DNA from: Arenicola marina
Taxonomy: Eukaryota > Annelida > Polychaeta > Arenicolidae
Length of the DNA stretch: 64,000 nt
Assembly (NCBI GenBank): GCA_964019135.1
Contig: OZ025255.1
Location: forward strand, 6,448,001-6,512,000
Direction of reading: 5' to 3'
The notes beneath the pieces are model-generated. The model ran no database searches. It saw only the letters and a program-made list of their open reading frames with translations, and was not told the origin of the DNA. Shown here in pieces: positions 1 to 11,400 of this stretch; within the stretch, counting starts at the first letter, position 1; the number at the start of each line of letters is the position of its first letter. The translations under genes and the position numbers were made by a program.

Positions 1-3000
1 CCGGCCAAGGCAGCCCATCCCCATAGTAAGCCCTCCGGCCAAGGCAGCCCTCTCCCTTAATAAGCCCTCCGGCCAAGGCAGCCCTCTCCCATAGTGAGCC
101 CTCCGGCCAAGGCAGCCCTCCCCCATAGTGAGCCCTCCGGCCAAGGCAGCCCTCCCCCATAGTGAGCCCTCCGGCCAAGGCAACCCTTCCTCATAGTAAG
201 CCATCCGGCCAAGGCAGCCCTCGCCCATAGTAAGCCCTCCGGCCAAGGCAGCCCTCCCCCATAGTGAGCCCTCCGGCCAAGGCAGCCCTACCCCATAGTA
301 AGCCCTCCGGCCAAGGCAGCCCTCCCCCATAGTGAGTCCTCCGGCCAAGGCAGCCCTCCCCCACAGTGTACCCTTTGGCCAAAGCGGCCCTCCCCATAGT
401 AAGCCATCCGGCCAAGGCAGCCCTCCCCCATAGTGAGTCCTCCGGCCAAGGCAACCCTTCCTCATAGTAAGCCATCCGGCCAAGGCAGCCCTCTCCCTTA
501 ATAAGCCATCCGGCCAAGGCAGCCCTCCCCCATAGTGAGTCCTCCGGCCAAGGCAAGCCTTCCTCATAGTAAGCCATCCGGCCAAGGCAGCCCTCCCCCA
601 TAGTGAGCCCTCCGGCCAAGGCAGCCCTCCCCCATAGTAAGCCATCCGGCCAAGGCAGCCCTCCCCCATAGTGAGTCCTCCGGCCAAGGCAGCCCTCTCC
701 CATAGTGAGTCCTCCGGCCAAGGCAGCCCTCTCCCATAGTGAGCCCTTCGGCCAAGGCAGCCCTCCCCCATAGTGAGTCCTCCGGCCAAGGCAGCCCTCC
801 CCCATAGTGAGTCCTCCGGCCAAGGCAGCCCTCCCCCATAGTGAGCCCTCCGGCCAAGGCAGCCCTCCCCCATAGTGAGCCCTACGGCCAAGGCAGCCCT
901 CTCCCATAGTGAGTCCTCCGGCCAAGGCAGCCCTCTCCCATAGTAAGCCCTCCGGCCAAGGCAGCCCTCCCCATAGTGAGCCCTCCGGCCAAGGCAGCCC
1001 TCCCCCATAGTGAGCCCTCCGGCCAAGGCAACCCTCCCCATAGTGAGCCCTTCGGCCAAGGCAGGCCTCCCCCACAGTGAGCACTCCGGCCAAGGCAGCC
1101 CTCCCCATAGTGACCCCCCGGCCAAGGCAGCCCTACCCCATAGTAAGCCCTCCGGCCAAGGCAACCCTCCCCATAGTGAGCCCTTCGGCCAAGGCAGCCC
1201 TCCCCCATAGTGAGCCCTCCGGCCAAGGCAACCCTCCCCATAGTGAGCCCTTCGGCCAAGGCAGCCCTCCCCCATAGTGAGTCATCCGGCCAAGGCAGCT
1301 TTCTCCCATAGTGAGCCATCCGGCCAAGGCAGCCTTTCCCCCCAAATAAGCCCTCCGGCCAAGGCAGCCCTCTCCCATAGTGAGCCCTCCGGCCAAGGCA
1401 GCCCTCCCCCATAGTGAGTCCTCCGGCCAAGGCAGCCCTCTCCCATAGTGAGCCCTCTGGCCAAGGCAGCCCATCCCCATAGTAAGCCCTCCGGCCAAGG
1501 CAGCCCTCTCCCATAGTGAGCCCTCCGGCCAAGGCAGCCCTCCCCCATAGTGAGTCCTCCGGCCAAGGCAGCCCTCCCCCATAGTGAGCCATCCGGCCAA
1601 GGCAGCCCTCCCCCATAGTGAGTCCTCCGGCCAAGGCAGCCCTCCCCCATAGTAAGCCCTCCGGCCAAGGCAGCCCTCCCCCATAGTGAGCCATCCGGCC
1701 AAGGCAGCCCTCCCCCATAGTGAGCCCTCCGGCCAAGGCAGCCCTCTCCCTTAATAAGCCCTCCGGCCAAGGCAGCCCTCCCCCATAGTGAGCCCTCCGG
1801 CCAAGGCAGCCCTCCCCCATAGTGAGTCCTCCGGCCAAGGCAGCCCATCCCCATAGTAAGCCCTCCGGCCAAGGCAGCCCTCTCCCTTAATAAGCCCTCC
1901 GGCCAAGGCAGCCCTCTCCCATAGTGAGCCCTCCGGCCAAGGCAGACCTCCCCCATAGTGAGCCCTCCGGCCAAGGCAGCCCTCCCCCATAGTGAGCCCT
2001 CCGGCCAAGGCAACCCTTCCTCATAGTAAGCCATCCGGCCAAGGCAGCCCTCGCCCATAGTAAGCCCTCCGGCCAAGGCAGCCCTCCCCCATAGTGAGTC
2101 CTCCGGCCAAGACAGCTTTCTCCCATAGTGAGCCATCCGGCCAAGGCAGCCTTTCCCCCCAAATAAGCCCTCCGGCCAAGGCAGCCCTCTCCCATAGTGA
2201 GTCCTCCGGCCAAGGCAGCCCTCCCCCATAGTGAGCCCTCCGGCCAAGGCAGCCCTCTCCCTTAATAAGCCATCCGGCCAAGGCAGCCCTACCCCATAGT
2301 AAGCCCTTCGGCCAAGGCAGCCCTCCCCCATAGTGAGTCCTCCGGCCAAGGCAGCCCTCCCCCATAGTGAGTCCTCCGGCCAAGGCAGCCCTCCCCCATA
2401 GTGAGCCCTCCGGCCAAGGCAGCCCTCTCCCTTAATAAGCCATCCGGCCAAGGCAGCCCTCTCCCATAGTAAGCCCTCCGGCCAAGGCAGCCCTCCCCCA
2501 TAGTGAGTCCTCCGGCCAAGGCAGCCCTCCCCCATAGTGAGCCCTCCGGCCAAGGCAGCCCTCTCCCATAGTGAGCCCTCCGGCCAAGGCAGCCCTCTCC
2601 CATAGTGAGCCCTCCGGCCAAGGCAGCCCTCTCCCATAGTAAGCCCTCCGGCCAAGGCAGCCCTCCCCCATAGCGAGCCCTCCGGCCAAGGCAGCCCTCC
2701 CCCATAGTGAGTCCTCCGGCCAAGGCAGCCCTCCCCATAGTGAGCCCTCCGGCCAAGGCAGCCCTCCCCCATAGTGAGCCCTCCGGCCAAGGCAGCCCTC
2801 TCCCATAGTGAGTCCTCCGGCCAAGGCAGCCCTCCCCCATAGTGAGCCCTCCGGCCAAGGCAGCCCTCCCCCATAGTGAGCCCTCCGGCCAAGGCAGCCC
2901 TCTCCCATAGTGAGCCCTCCGGCCAAGGCAGCCCTCCCCCATAGTGAGCCCTCCGGCCAAGGCAGCCCTCTCCCATAGTGAGCCCTCCGGCCAAGGCAGC

Positions 3001-3250
3001 CCTCCCCCATAGTGAGCCCTCCGGCCAAGGCAGCCCTCTCCCATAGTGAGCCCTCCGGCCAAGGCAGCCCTCCCCCATAGTGAGCCCTCCGGCCAAGGCA
3101 GCCAATCCCCATAGTGAGCCCTCCGGCCAAGGCAGCCCTCCCCCATAGTGAGCCCTCCGGCCAAGGCAGCCCTCTCCCATAGTGAGCCCTCCGGCCAAGG
3201 CAGCCCTCCCCCATAGTGAGCCCTCCGGCCAAGGCAGCCAATCCCCATAG
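1..3250. repeat. 34-bp dimeric minisatellite array (about 95 copies), runs off left edge
   Basis: The period is 34 bp, with some 33-bp units (successive ccggcc starts at 69 and 103). Each unit is two 17-bp halves, ccggccaaggcagccct and cccccatagtgagccct, both ending in agccct. Variants include ttaata in place of catagt in the second half, and a ccccaaataag form. Copies are very similar and variant types recur in blocks, as expected from unequal exchange. The minus strand has no stop in any of its three frames, so it yields open frames up to 665 codons with a 34-residue period rich in Gly, Leu and Ala. These overlap each other in different frames and are not treated as genes. The array starts before base 1. 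Confidence 0.97.
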
Positions 3251-3650
3251 TAAGTCCTCCACCCTAGCGAGCCCTCCACCCTGGCGAGCTTTTCGGCAAA
3301 GCGAACCGTCCGTCCAGTTCTTCACCATAGCGAGCCCCCAGTCACAGTCTCTGTTAGTCCAAGCACGGCGAGCTTTCCACCCTATCAAACCCTCCACCCT
3401 AGCGAGCCCTCCACCCTATCAAACCCTCCACCCTAGCGAGCCCTCCACCCTAGTGAGCCCCCCACCCTAGCGAGCCCTCCACCCTAGCGAGCCCTCCACC
3501 CTAGCGACCCTAGCGAGCCCTCCACCCTAGCGAACCCTCCACCCTAGCGAGCCCTCCACCCTAGCGAGCCCTCCACCCTAGCGAGCCCTCCACCCTAGTG
3601 AGCCCTCCACCCTAGCGGCCCCTCCTGCCTGGAGAGCCCTAGTGAACCCA
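3251..3650. repeat. 17-bp monomeric minisatellite, related to the adjacent 34-bp array
   Basis: After about 3250 the 34-bp dimer stops and a simple 17-bp period takes over, consensus ccaccctagcgagccct, clearest at 3380-3620. Bases 3280-3380 are a degenerate version. The monomer differs from the second half of the 34-bp unit at about 3 of 17 positions and shares the agccct end, so the arrays look like forms of one family. Confidence 0.9.
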
Positions 3651-3798
3651 AGCCCTACGGCTTAGCCGGCCTTCTACAGTAACAAGCCCTACGGCTTGGC
3701 GATCCCTCTACCCTAGCAAGCCCTACGGCTTAGCGGGCCCTCTACCCTAGCAAGCCTTACGGCTTAGCGGGCCCTCTACCCTAGCGAGTCCTCTACCT
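3651..3798. repeat. Second, diverged 34-bp dimer of the same 17-bp family
   Basis: Four or so 34-bp units alternate acggcttagcgggccct and ctaccctagcaagccct. The first half resembles the ccggcc-type half of the array at 1-3250 and the second resembles the accctag-type monomer. This is the outer edge of the repeat cluster, and unique AT-rich sequence follows at about 3800. Confidence 0.85.
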
Positions 3799-3799
3799 T

Positions 3800-4193
3800 T
3801 TGTGAATATACATATACGGAACAGAAATTAGGTGTTTAAACGATGGGTACTACGCTTTCTATTCTGCCACAAACGGCAGAAGACAACCACTATGCTCTCC
3901 CCTGTGCCAGGCGAAGCTCGCGCTCCGGCCCGCCTCTTTGGGAGCGGAAAGCTTGGAGGCCGTAAACACGGCGTTATTAAATGAATTGAACATATCATTA
4001 AATAAACTGACCATATCATTAAAACAATTGCATACATGCTAAATTCGATGCTATTTAGATATATGTTAAAAAGCTTGAATGTCATGTCCAAATCTCAATA
4101 TTCTGAAATAATTTGACATAAATATTTGACATACATAAATAATTTGACAAACACGTTTGACATATATAATTATTCAGAGATATGTGGAATGAA
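3800..4193. other. Unique AT-rich spacer, no gene seen
   Basis: 3840-3970 is mixed composition with a small hairpin (tctgcc / ggcaga near 3861). 3970-4193 is AT-rich with several scattered copies of the short motif atttgacat. No exon-like signal was seen on either strand. Confidence 0.6.
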
Positions 4194-4413
4194 ATTTGTG
4201 ATGTGTACAAATACTTTGAGATATGCTGAAATCATTTAATGATATGTGCATATATCCAAATATATGCACATATTATTAAATGATTTCAGCATATCTCAAA
4301 GTGCATATATCCAAATGCTGAAATCATTTAATGATATGTGCATATATTTGGATATATGCACATATCATTAAATGATTTCAGCATATCTCAAAGTATTTGT
4401 ACACATCACAAAT
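4194..4413. repeat. 220-bp nested palindrome (foldback or MITE-like element)
   Basis: Two arms of about 98 bp are inverted copies with a single obvious mismatch. The outer ends read attgtg-like sequence (attt at 4194, aaat ending 4413), and a loop of about 22 bp lies near 4293-4314. Each arm is itself a hairpin (aaatcatttaatgatatgtg against cacatatcattaaatgattt), so the element is a palindrome of palindromes. It is AT-rich and has no coding capacity. No convincing target-site duplication was found at the ends. Confidence 0.9.
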
Positions 4414-4582
4414 GCGGCGGCTGACAACACGACCGACCGGATTCGCCAGGTGGCGACACTGCGGGGTCCACGAGGTGGGGCTGGAAGGGTTCGACCCCTT
4501 AGGTGTATATTCCAGGCCCCTGGTTAGTCTTTGGAACCAAGGTAAATAACTGATGACTTACCAGCCGGATCCACGAGTGTCG

Positions 4583-4682
4583 CCTCTCTAACTTCTCTCG
4601 GTCTGTCTCAGTCCTTCTCTCAGTCTCTTTCTCTCGCTCTGTCTCTGTCTCTGTCGCTCTCTGTCTCTCTCTCTCCCTCTGG
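4583..4682. repeat. CT/GTCT-rich low-complexity tract
   Basis: About 100 bp of almost pure pyrimidine on the plus strand, built of ctct and gtctct motifs. Short arginine/glutamate-rich open frames on the minus strand here come from this tract. Confidence 0.9.
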
Positions 4683-5486
4683 TCTCCTGCCACGAACGCG
4701 AGTGCTGCTGATGCCAAACGACGTGTGATATCACAGAACAACCGTCGACGTGTCCGAGAGAATGGTTTCTGGACCGCAAACAGGGGGCCGGGATGTTATA
4801 TAGCGGTGTGGCCTCTCCCAGCCACGCAGGCGCAATGCAACCTTTGCCCCGGAGCTCCCCACCACATACACTAGCCCAGCCGCGAGTGGCGGAGGCTAGC
4901 CTCCCCCTTCCCCCCCCCCCCCGCATCCACGTCAGTACTAAGATGTCAGCTAGCTACCGAATGTAAAACTATTAAAAAAAGAAGGCCCGGTGAAACAGTT
5001 GAGGTTCAAGTACCTCAGACTGAGCGTAGCCGCTTGCCGACACGTAAACCTACACAGCAACCCGAGCCAAACCTACTTGCGTTCGTTGATATTGCAGCCC
5101 GGGGGGGGGGGCGTTACCTCGCGGTCGTTCTCCCATGCTAGGGCGAACCATTGTTAAGCGGCCGATCGCGTATCGCAAAATATTGTTGCGTTCCTGCCGA
5201 GCGTTTACACTGGAAGTAAATAACGTATTTCCATTTTTGGTTTCTTCATTTAAATTCTAGGTAGCGTGATTACATATCCGTTGGTGTTGGTTTTGTAGTC
5301 TCTCGGTTCTCTATCGCGGGTGGTGGTCGGTCGTTTCGGCTGCTCTCTTTATATACATTGGGCTCCTCACTCCCTGAGAGGCCAGCTCTACACCTACTGT
5401 AGAGCAGCAGCCAGCTCTACAATTACTGTACTGTAGCCATTTACACAATTTCACTTTGTGATCCACAGAAATTGGAAGTAACGCCT
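4683..5486. other. Unique spacer, no gene seen
   Basis: Mixed-composition DNA with a C-run (about 4908-4922) and a G-run (5100-5110). A direct repeat ccagctctaca lies at about 5381 and 5411, and the first copy includes a small hairpin (gctctac / gtagagc). No splice-bounded open frame or RNA gene was recognised. Confidence 0.6.
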
Positions 5487-6967
5487 TTCTCAGTGCAAGC
5501 TCAGATCCACAATCTCGATTTTCACAGTGTACGCTTAGATACACAATCTCGACTTTCACAGTGTACGCTCAGATCAACAATCCCGACTTTCTCAGTGTAC
5601 GCTCAGATCAGCAATCCAGACTTTCACAGTGTACGCTCATATTCACAATCTCGACTTTCACAGTGTACGCTCAGATCAACAATCTCGACTTGCACAGTGT
5701 ACGCTTAGATCCACAATCACGACTTTCACAGTGTACGCTCAGATCAACAATCCCGACTTTCATAATTTACGCTCAGATTCACAATCTCGACTTTAACAGT
5801 GTACGCTCAGATCCACAATCCCGACTTTCACAGTGTACGCTCAGATCCACAATCCCGATTTCACAGTGTACGCTTAGATCCACAATCACGACTTTCACAG
5901 TGTACGCTCAGATCCACAATCTCGACTTTCATAATTTACGCTCAGATCCACAATCTCGACTTGAACAGTGTACGTTCAGATTCACAATCCCGACTTTCAC
6001 AGTGTACGCTTAGATCCACAATCACGACTTTAACAGTGTACGCTCAGATCCACAATCCCGACTTTCATAATTTACGCTCAGATTCACAATCTCGACTTTA
6101 ACAGTGTACGCTCAGATCCACAATCCCGACTTTCACAGTGTAGGCTCAGATCCACAATCCCGATTTCACACTGTACGCTTAGATCCACAATCACGACTTT
6201 CACAGTGTACGCTCAGATCCACAATATCGACTTTCATAATTTACGCTCAGATCCACAATCTCGACTTGAACAGTGTACGTTCAGATTCACAATCCCGACT
6301 TTCACAGTGTACGCTCAGATCCACAATCTCAACTTTCACAGTGTACGCTTAGATTCACGATCCCGACTTTCAAAGTGTACGCTTAGATCTACAATCACGA
6401 CTTTCACAGTGTACGCTCAGATCCACAATCTCAACTTTCACAGTGTACGCTTAGATTCACGATCCCGACTTTCAAAGTGTACGCTCAGATCCACAATCTC
6501 GACTTTCACAATGCACGCTCAGATTCACAATCCCGACTTTCACAGTGTACGCTTAAAGCCACAATCCCGACTTTCACAGTGTACGCTCAGATCAACAATC
6601 CCGACTTTCACAGTGTACGCTCAGATCAACAATCCCGACTTTCACAGTGTACGCTCATATCAACAATCCCGACTTTCACAGTGTACGCTCAGATCCACAA
6701 TCACGACTTTCACAATGTGCGCTCAGATCCATTATCTCGATTTTCACAATGCACGCTCAGATTCACAATATATACTTTCACAGTGTACGCTCAGATTCAC
6801 AATCCCGACTTTCACAGTGCACGCTTAGATTCACAATCCCGACTTCACAGTGTACGCTCAGATCCACAATACCGACTTTCACAGTGTACGCTCAGATCCA
6901 GAATAGGGACTTTCACAGTGTACACTCAGATCCACAATCCCGACTTTCATAGTGTACGCTCAGATCC
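5487..6967. repeat. 34-bp minisatellite array, unrelated to the first (about 43 copies)
   Basis: The period is 34 bp, core acgctcagatccacaatc followed by tcgactttcacagtgt, with occasional 33-bp units. Variants (cttagatc, cataattt, cttgaacag) recur in the same order at about 5800-6100 and 6105-6400. This indicates a higher-order unit of about 305 bp (nine basic units). The plus strand is free of stops in several frames, giving 34-residue-period open frames that are not considered genes. Confidence 0.96.
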
Positions 6968-8423
6968 AAAGGGAGGGGGAGGGGTTCTGCACATCCCTTG
7001 ATTATGTCGGGGGAGAGAATACTCCCTCTGAATCGCGAATCTCCAATAACAATTAAGAGGGGAAGGTGGAGAACCCTGTCGAGGGTTCACGGCTATCTTC
7101 ATCCGTTATTTGATTCAATCGAAACAACAGCATTGGTCCCTTTCCTTGTATTTATTCCTCATACACAATTTCTCATACACAAAGTAAAAACTCTAACACA
7201 ATTCAGTTCCGACAAGTTCCGACAAGTCCCGATCAGTCCCCTCTACCAGATTCCGACCCCTTATATCCGGGATGGCCCTAACCAAAGCTAGAGGTGCCGG
7301 ACCCACAATTGTAGGTCTGGACCCACCATTGTGAGTCCGGACTATTGTAGGTCTTGAACTAGAGGTCAGGGTCCGGCGGGTAGAGGGAAAGGGTCGGGGG
7401 AGTCGCGCAGACTATAGCTACAGCGAGCGGGATCCACGCAGGTCCGACTCGCTAAACCAGCAGGGTAAGAGGGAGGGGATTGGGGTGTGTCCCGCCTACC
7501 CCAGCCACTGGGCGCCGGCACTTGCTTTAGAGGTCCGGACCTCGCCAAACCAGGCGGGTAGAACAGGGGGTGGGGTGTGGCATCACGCCGTCACCACGCA
7601 CCACGCAGGTCCCGGGAGCGGACCTCGCCTAGAAGCCACGTGGGACGAAGGGGGTGGGGCGCTACTTGGGTGCCTCCCCAGCCCAGTAGCCACAGCTGTC
7701 TCCCCGCCCGCTCCCCCATTGTACCAGTTTTACACTCACAACCCACGCGCGGTCTGGATCCTGCACCGCCTGCTTGTCCCCCCCCCACCCCCACCAACCT
7801 GCGTAACACTAGCTAGACTCACCACAATAATACCGGATCTATGTTTAGAAGTTTTACAAAACTGATCAGTCCGTTTTGACAGCTGAAATCCGATGGCCAT
7901 ATTTTGTGAACCATCCTTTACAGCACCAATGAAAATCGCTGAAACGTAATTAGTTCTCGATCGGTAAAATGTATCGAGAACTTGCCAACAATTGGGTTCT
8001 GCTAGATTCCAAAGATCGTAATTACACGCAATGCCTTCCTAACCTTTGGGTGCTTGTACTCGCGTGAGAAGAGCCATTTTGTTCTACGTTAAGTGTCCTT
8101 CATTTTGCTTTAGACTCCTATGTTAGTACTACTTTAAGCATCATTCTCTTTCTCTTTAGGACTTTTCGCAATCCTCGACACTATTCTATATTTATGCGCA
8201 TACCCAAGAAGCCTTTTGTGTATAGGCTATGTTGGTTAGCACACATTTAGGATTACCATTCGCATACAATTTTAGGAGTGTAATGTTCACGGTCCATCAT
8301 CATTGTCAGTGGTTGAAACATCCACTGTCAGGAATGGAATCGCGAAATCATATTACAATATGGCTCTCATCAAACAATGTTGGTTATTATTTGAAGTGTT
8401 GGCTTCATTACCGACTGACATAA
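6968..8423. other. Unique spacer, no gene supported
   Basis: Contains a perfect short hairpin near 7064 (gaaccct / agggttc). 7295-7640 has repeated short motifs related to ggtccggac or ggtctggac. C-rich stretches lie near 7780. Proline-rich open frames across 7485-7865 follow from GC-rich composition and lack any recognisable domain. 7870-8420 is ordinary non-coding-looking DNA. Confidence 0.55.
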
Positions 8424-11400
8424 GCAGCGAGTGCCCATGCCCCCCCCCCCCATCCTGGGTGTTGGAGCAGCGTGTAGGGTATGATGCGATGTTTGAATTT
8501 GATACTGTAGGATACACAACGAGTGTCCCCCCTGGGTTTTGGAGCAGGGTGTAGGGTGTGATGTGATGTTCGATGATGATATTGTAGGATACACAGCGAG
8601 TGCCCCCCCCCCGTCTGGGTGATGGAGCAGCGTGTAGGGTATGATGTGATGTTCGATGATGATACTGTAGGATACACAGCGAGTCCACCGCCCCCCTCCC
8701 CCCCCCAGGGTGTTGGAGCAGCGTGTAGGCTATGATGTGATGTTCGATGTTGATGCTGTAGGATGCACACCGAGTGCCCCCATGGGTGTTAAAGCAGCGT
8801 GTAGGCTATGATGTGATGTTCGATGTTGATGCTGTAGGATACACAGCGAGTGCCCCCCCCCCCCCCTGGGTGTTAAAGCAGCGTGCAGGGTGTGATGTGA
8901 GGTTCGATGTTGATACTGTAGGATACCCAGAGAGTGCCCCCCCCCCCCTGGGTGTTGGAGCAGCGTGTAGGGTATGATGTGATGTTCGATGTTGATACTG
9001 TAGGATACACAGCGAGTGCCCCCCCCCCCCTGGGTGATGGAGCAGCGTGTAGGGTATGATGTGATGTTCGATGATGATACTGCAGGATACACAGAGAGTG
9101 CCCCCCCCCCCCTCCCCCTGGGTGTTAAAGCAGCGTGTAGGGTGTGATGTGATGTTCGATGATGATACTGTAGGATACACAGCGAGTGCCCCCCCCCCCC
9201 CTGGGTGTTGGAGCAGAGTGTAGGGTATGATGTGATGTTCGATGTTGATACTGTAGGATACACAGCGAGTGCCCCCCCCCCCCCCCTGGGTGATGGAGCA
9301 GCGTGCAGGGTATGATGTGTTGTTCGATTAGGATACTGTAGGATACACAGCGAGTGGCTCTCTGGGTGTTGGAGCAGCGTGTAGGGTATGATGTGATGTT
9401 CGATGTTAATACTGTAGGATACACAGCGAGTGACCCCCTCCCCCCCTCCCTGGATTTTGGTGCAGCGTGCAGGGTATGATGTGATGTTCGATGTTGATAC
9501 TGTAGGATACACAGCGAGTGGCTCTCTGGGTGTTAAAGCAGCGTGTAGGGTATGATGTGATGTTCGATGTTGATACTGTAGGATACACAGAGAGTGCCCT
9601 CGCCCCCCTCCCCCTGGGTGTTAAAGCAGCGTGTAGGGTATGATGTGATGTTCGATGTTGATACTGTAGGATACACAGCGAGTGCCCCCCCCCCTCCCCC
9701 TAGGTGTTAAAGCAGCGTGTAGGGTATGATGTGATGTTCGATGTTGATACTGTAGGATACACAGCGAGTGCACCCCCCCCCCCTGGGTGATGGAGCAGCG
9801 TGTAGGGTATGATGTGATGTTCGATGTTGATACTGTAGGATACACAGAGAGTGCCCCCCCCCCCGCCTGGGTGATGAATCAGCGTGTAGGGTATGGTGTG
9901 ATGTTCGATGTTGATACTGTAGGATACACAGCGAGTGCACCCCCCCCACCCCTGGGTGATGGAGCAGCGTGTAGGGTATGATGTGATGTTCGATGTTGAT
10001 ACTGTAGGATACACAGAGAGTGCCCCCCCCCCCTCCCCCTGGGTGTTAAAGCAGCGTGTAGGGTATGATGTGATGTTCGATGTTGATACTGTAGGATACA
10101 CAGCGAGTGCCCCCCCCCCTCCCCCCTAGGTGTTAAAGCAGCGTGTAGGGTATGATGTGATGTTCGATGTTGATACTGTAGGATACACAGCGAGTGCACC
10201 CCCCCCCCCCCCCTGGGTGATGGAGCAGCGTGTAGGGTATGATGTGATGTTCGATGTTGATACTGTAGGATACACAGAGAGTGCCCCCCCCCCCGCCTGG
10301 GTGATGGATCAGCGTGTAGGGTATGGTGTGATGTTCGATGTTGATACTGTAGGATACACAGCGAGTGCACCCCCCCCCCCCTGGGTGATGGAGCAGCGTG
10401 TAGGGTATGATGTGATGTTCGATGTTGATACTGTAGGATACACAGCGAGTGCCCCCCCCCTCCCCCTAGGTGTTAAAGCAGCGTGTAGGGTATGATGTGA
10501 TGTTCGATGTTGATACTGTAGGATACACAGCGAGTGCCCCCCCCCCTCCCCCTAGGTGTTAAAGCAGCGTGTAGGGTATGATGTGATGTTCGATGTTGAT
10601 ACTGTAGGATACACAGCGAGTGCCCCCCCCCCCTCCCCCTAGGTGTTAAAGCAGCGTGTAGGGTATGATGTGATGTTCGATGTTGATACTGTAGGATACA
10701 CAGCGAGTGCACCCCCCCCCCCTGGGTGATGGAGCAGCGTGTAGGGTATGATGTGATGTTCGATGTTGATACTGTAGGATACACAGCGAGTGGCCCCCCC
10801 CCCTCCCCCTAGGTGTTAAAGCAGCGTGTAGGGTATGATGTGATGTTCGATGATGATACTGTAGGATACACAGCGAGTGCACCCCCCCCCCCCTGGGTGA
10901 CGGAGCAGCGTGTAGGGTATGATGTGATGTTCGATGTTGATACTGTAGGATACACAGAGAGTGCCCCCCCCCCCGCCTGGGTGATGGATCAGCGTGTAGG
11001 GTATGATGTGATGTTCGATGTTGATACTGTAGGATACACAGAGAGTGCCCCCCCCCCCTCCGCCTGGGTGTTAAAGCAGCGTGTAGGGTATGATGTGATG
11101 TTCGATGTTGATACTGTAGGATACACAGCGAGTGCACCCCCCCCCCCTGGGTGATGGAGCAGCGTGTAGGGTATGATGTGATGTTCGATGTTGATACTGT
11201 AGGATACACAGAGAGTGCCCCCCCCCCCCTCCCCCTGGGTGTTAAAGCAGCGTGTAGGGTATGATGTGATGTTCGATGTTGATACTGTAGGATACACAGA
11301 GAGTGCCCCCCCCCCCGCCTGGGTGATGGATCAGCGTGTAGGGTATGGTGTGATGTTCGATGTTGATACTGTAGGATACACAGCGAGTGCACCCCCCCCA

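Noticed and set aside
1282-3279. 665-codon minus-strand open frame
   Set aside because: It is a read-through of the 34-bp repeat, which lacks stops in all minus frames; overlapping long frames exist in the other registers.
3360-3620. Telomere-like repeat (accctag phrases)
   Set aside because: The period is 17 bp and the sequence is not a run of TTAGGG or CCCTAA.
4441-4510. tRNA or SINE at ggttcgacccc (4488-4498)
   Set aside because: The B-box matches, but no convincing A-box at the right distance and no cloverleaf pairing could be made.
1-6967. CRISPR-like direct repeats of 34 bp
   Set aside because: Units abut directly with no unique spacers and there are no cas genes; the context is eukaryotic.
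7485-7865. Proline-rich 126-codon frame
   Set aside because: GC-rich composition without domain, homologue or splice structure recognised.
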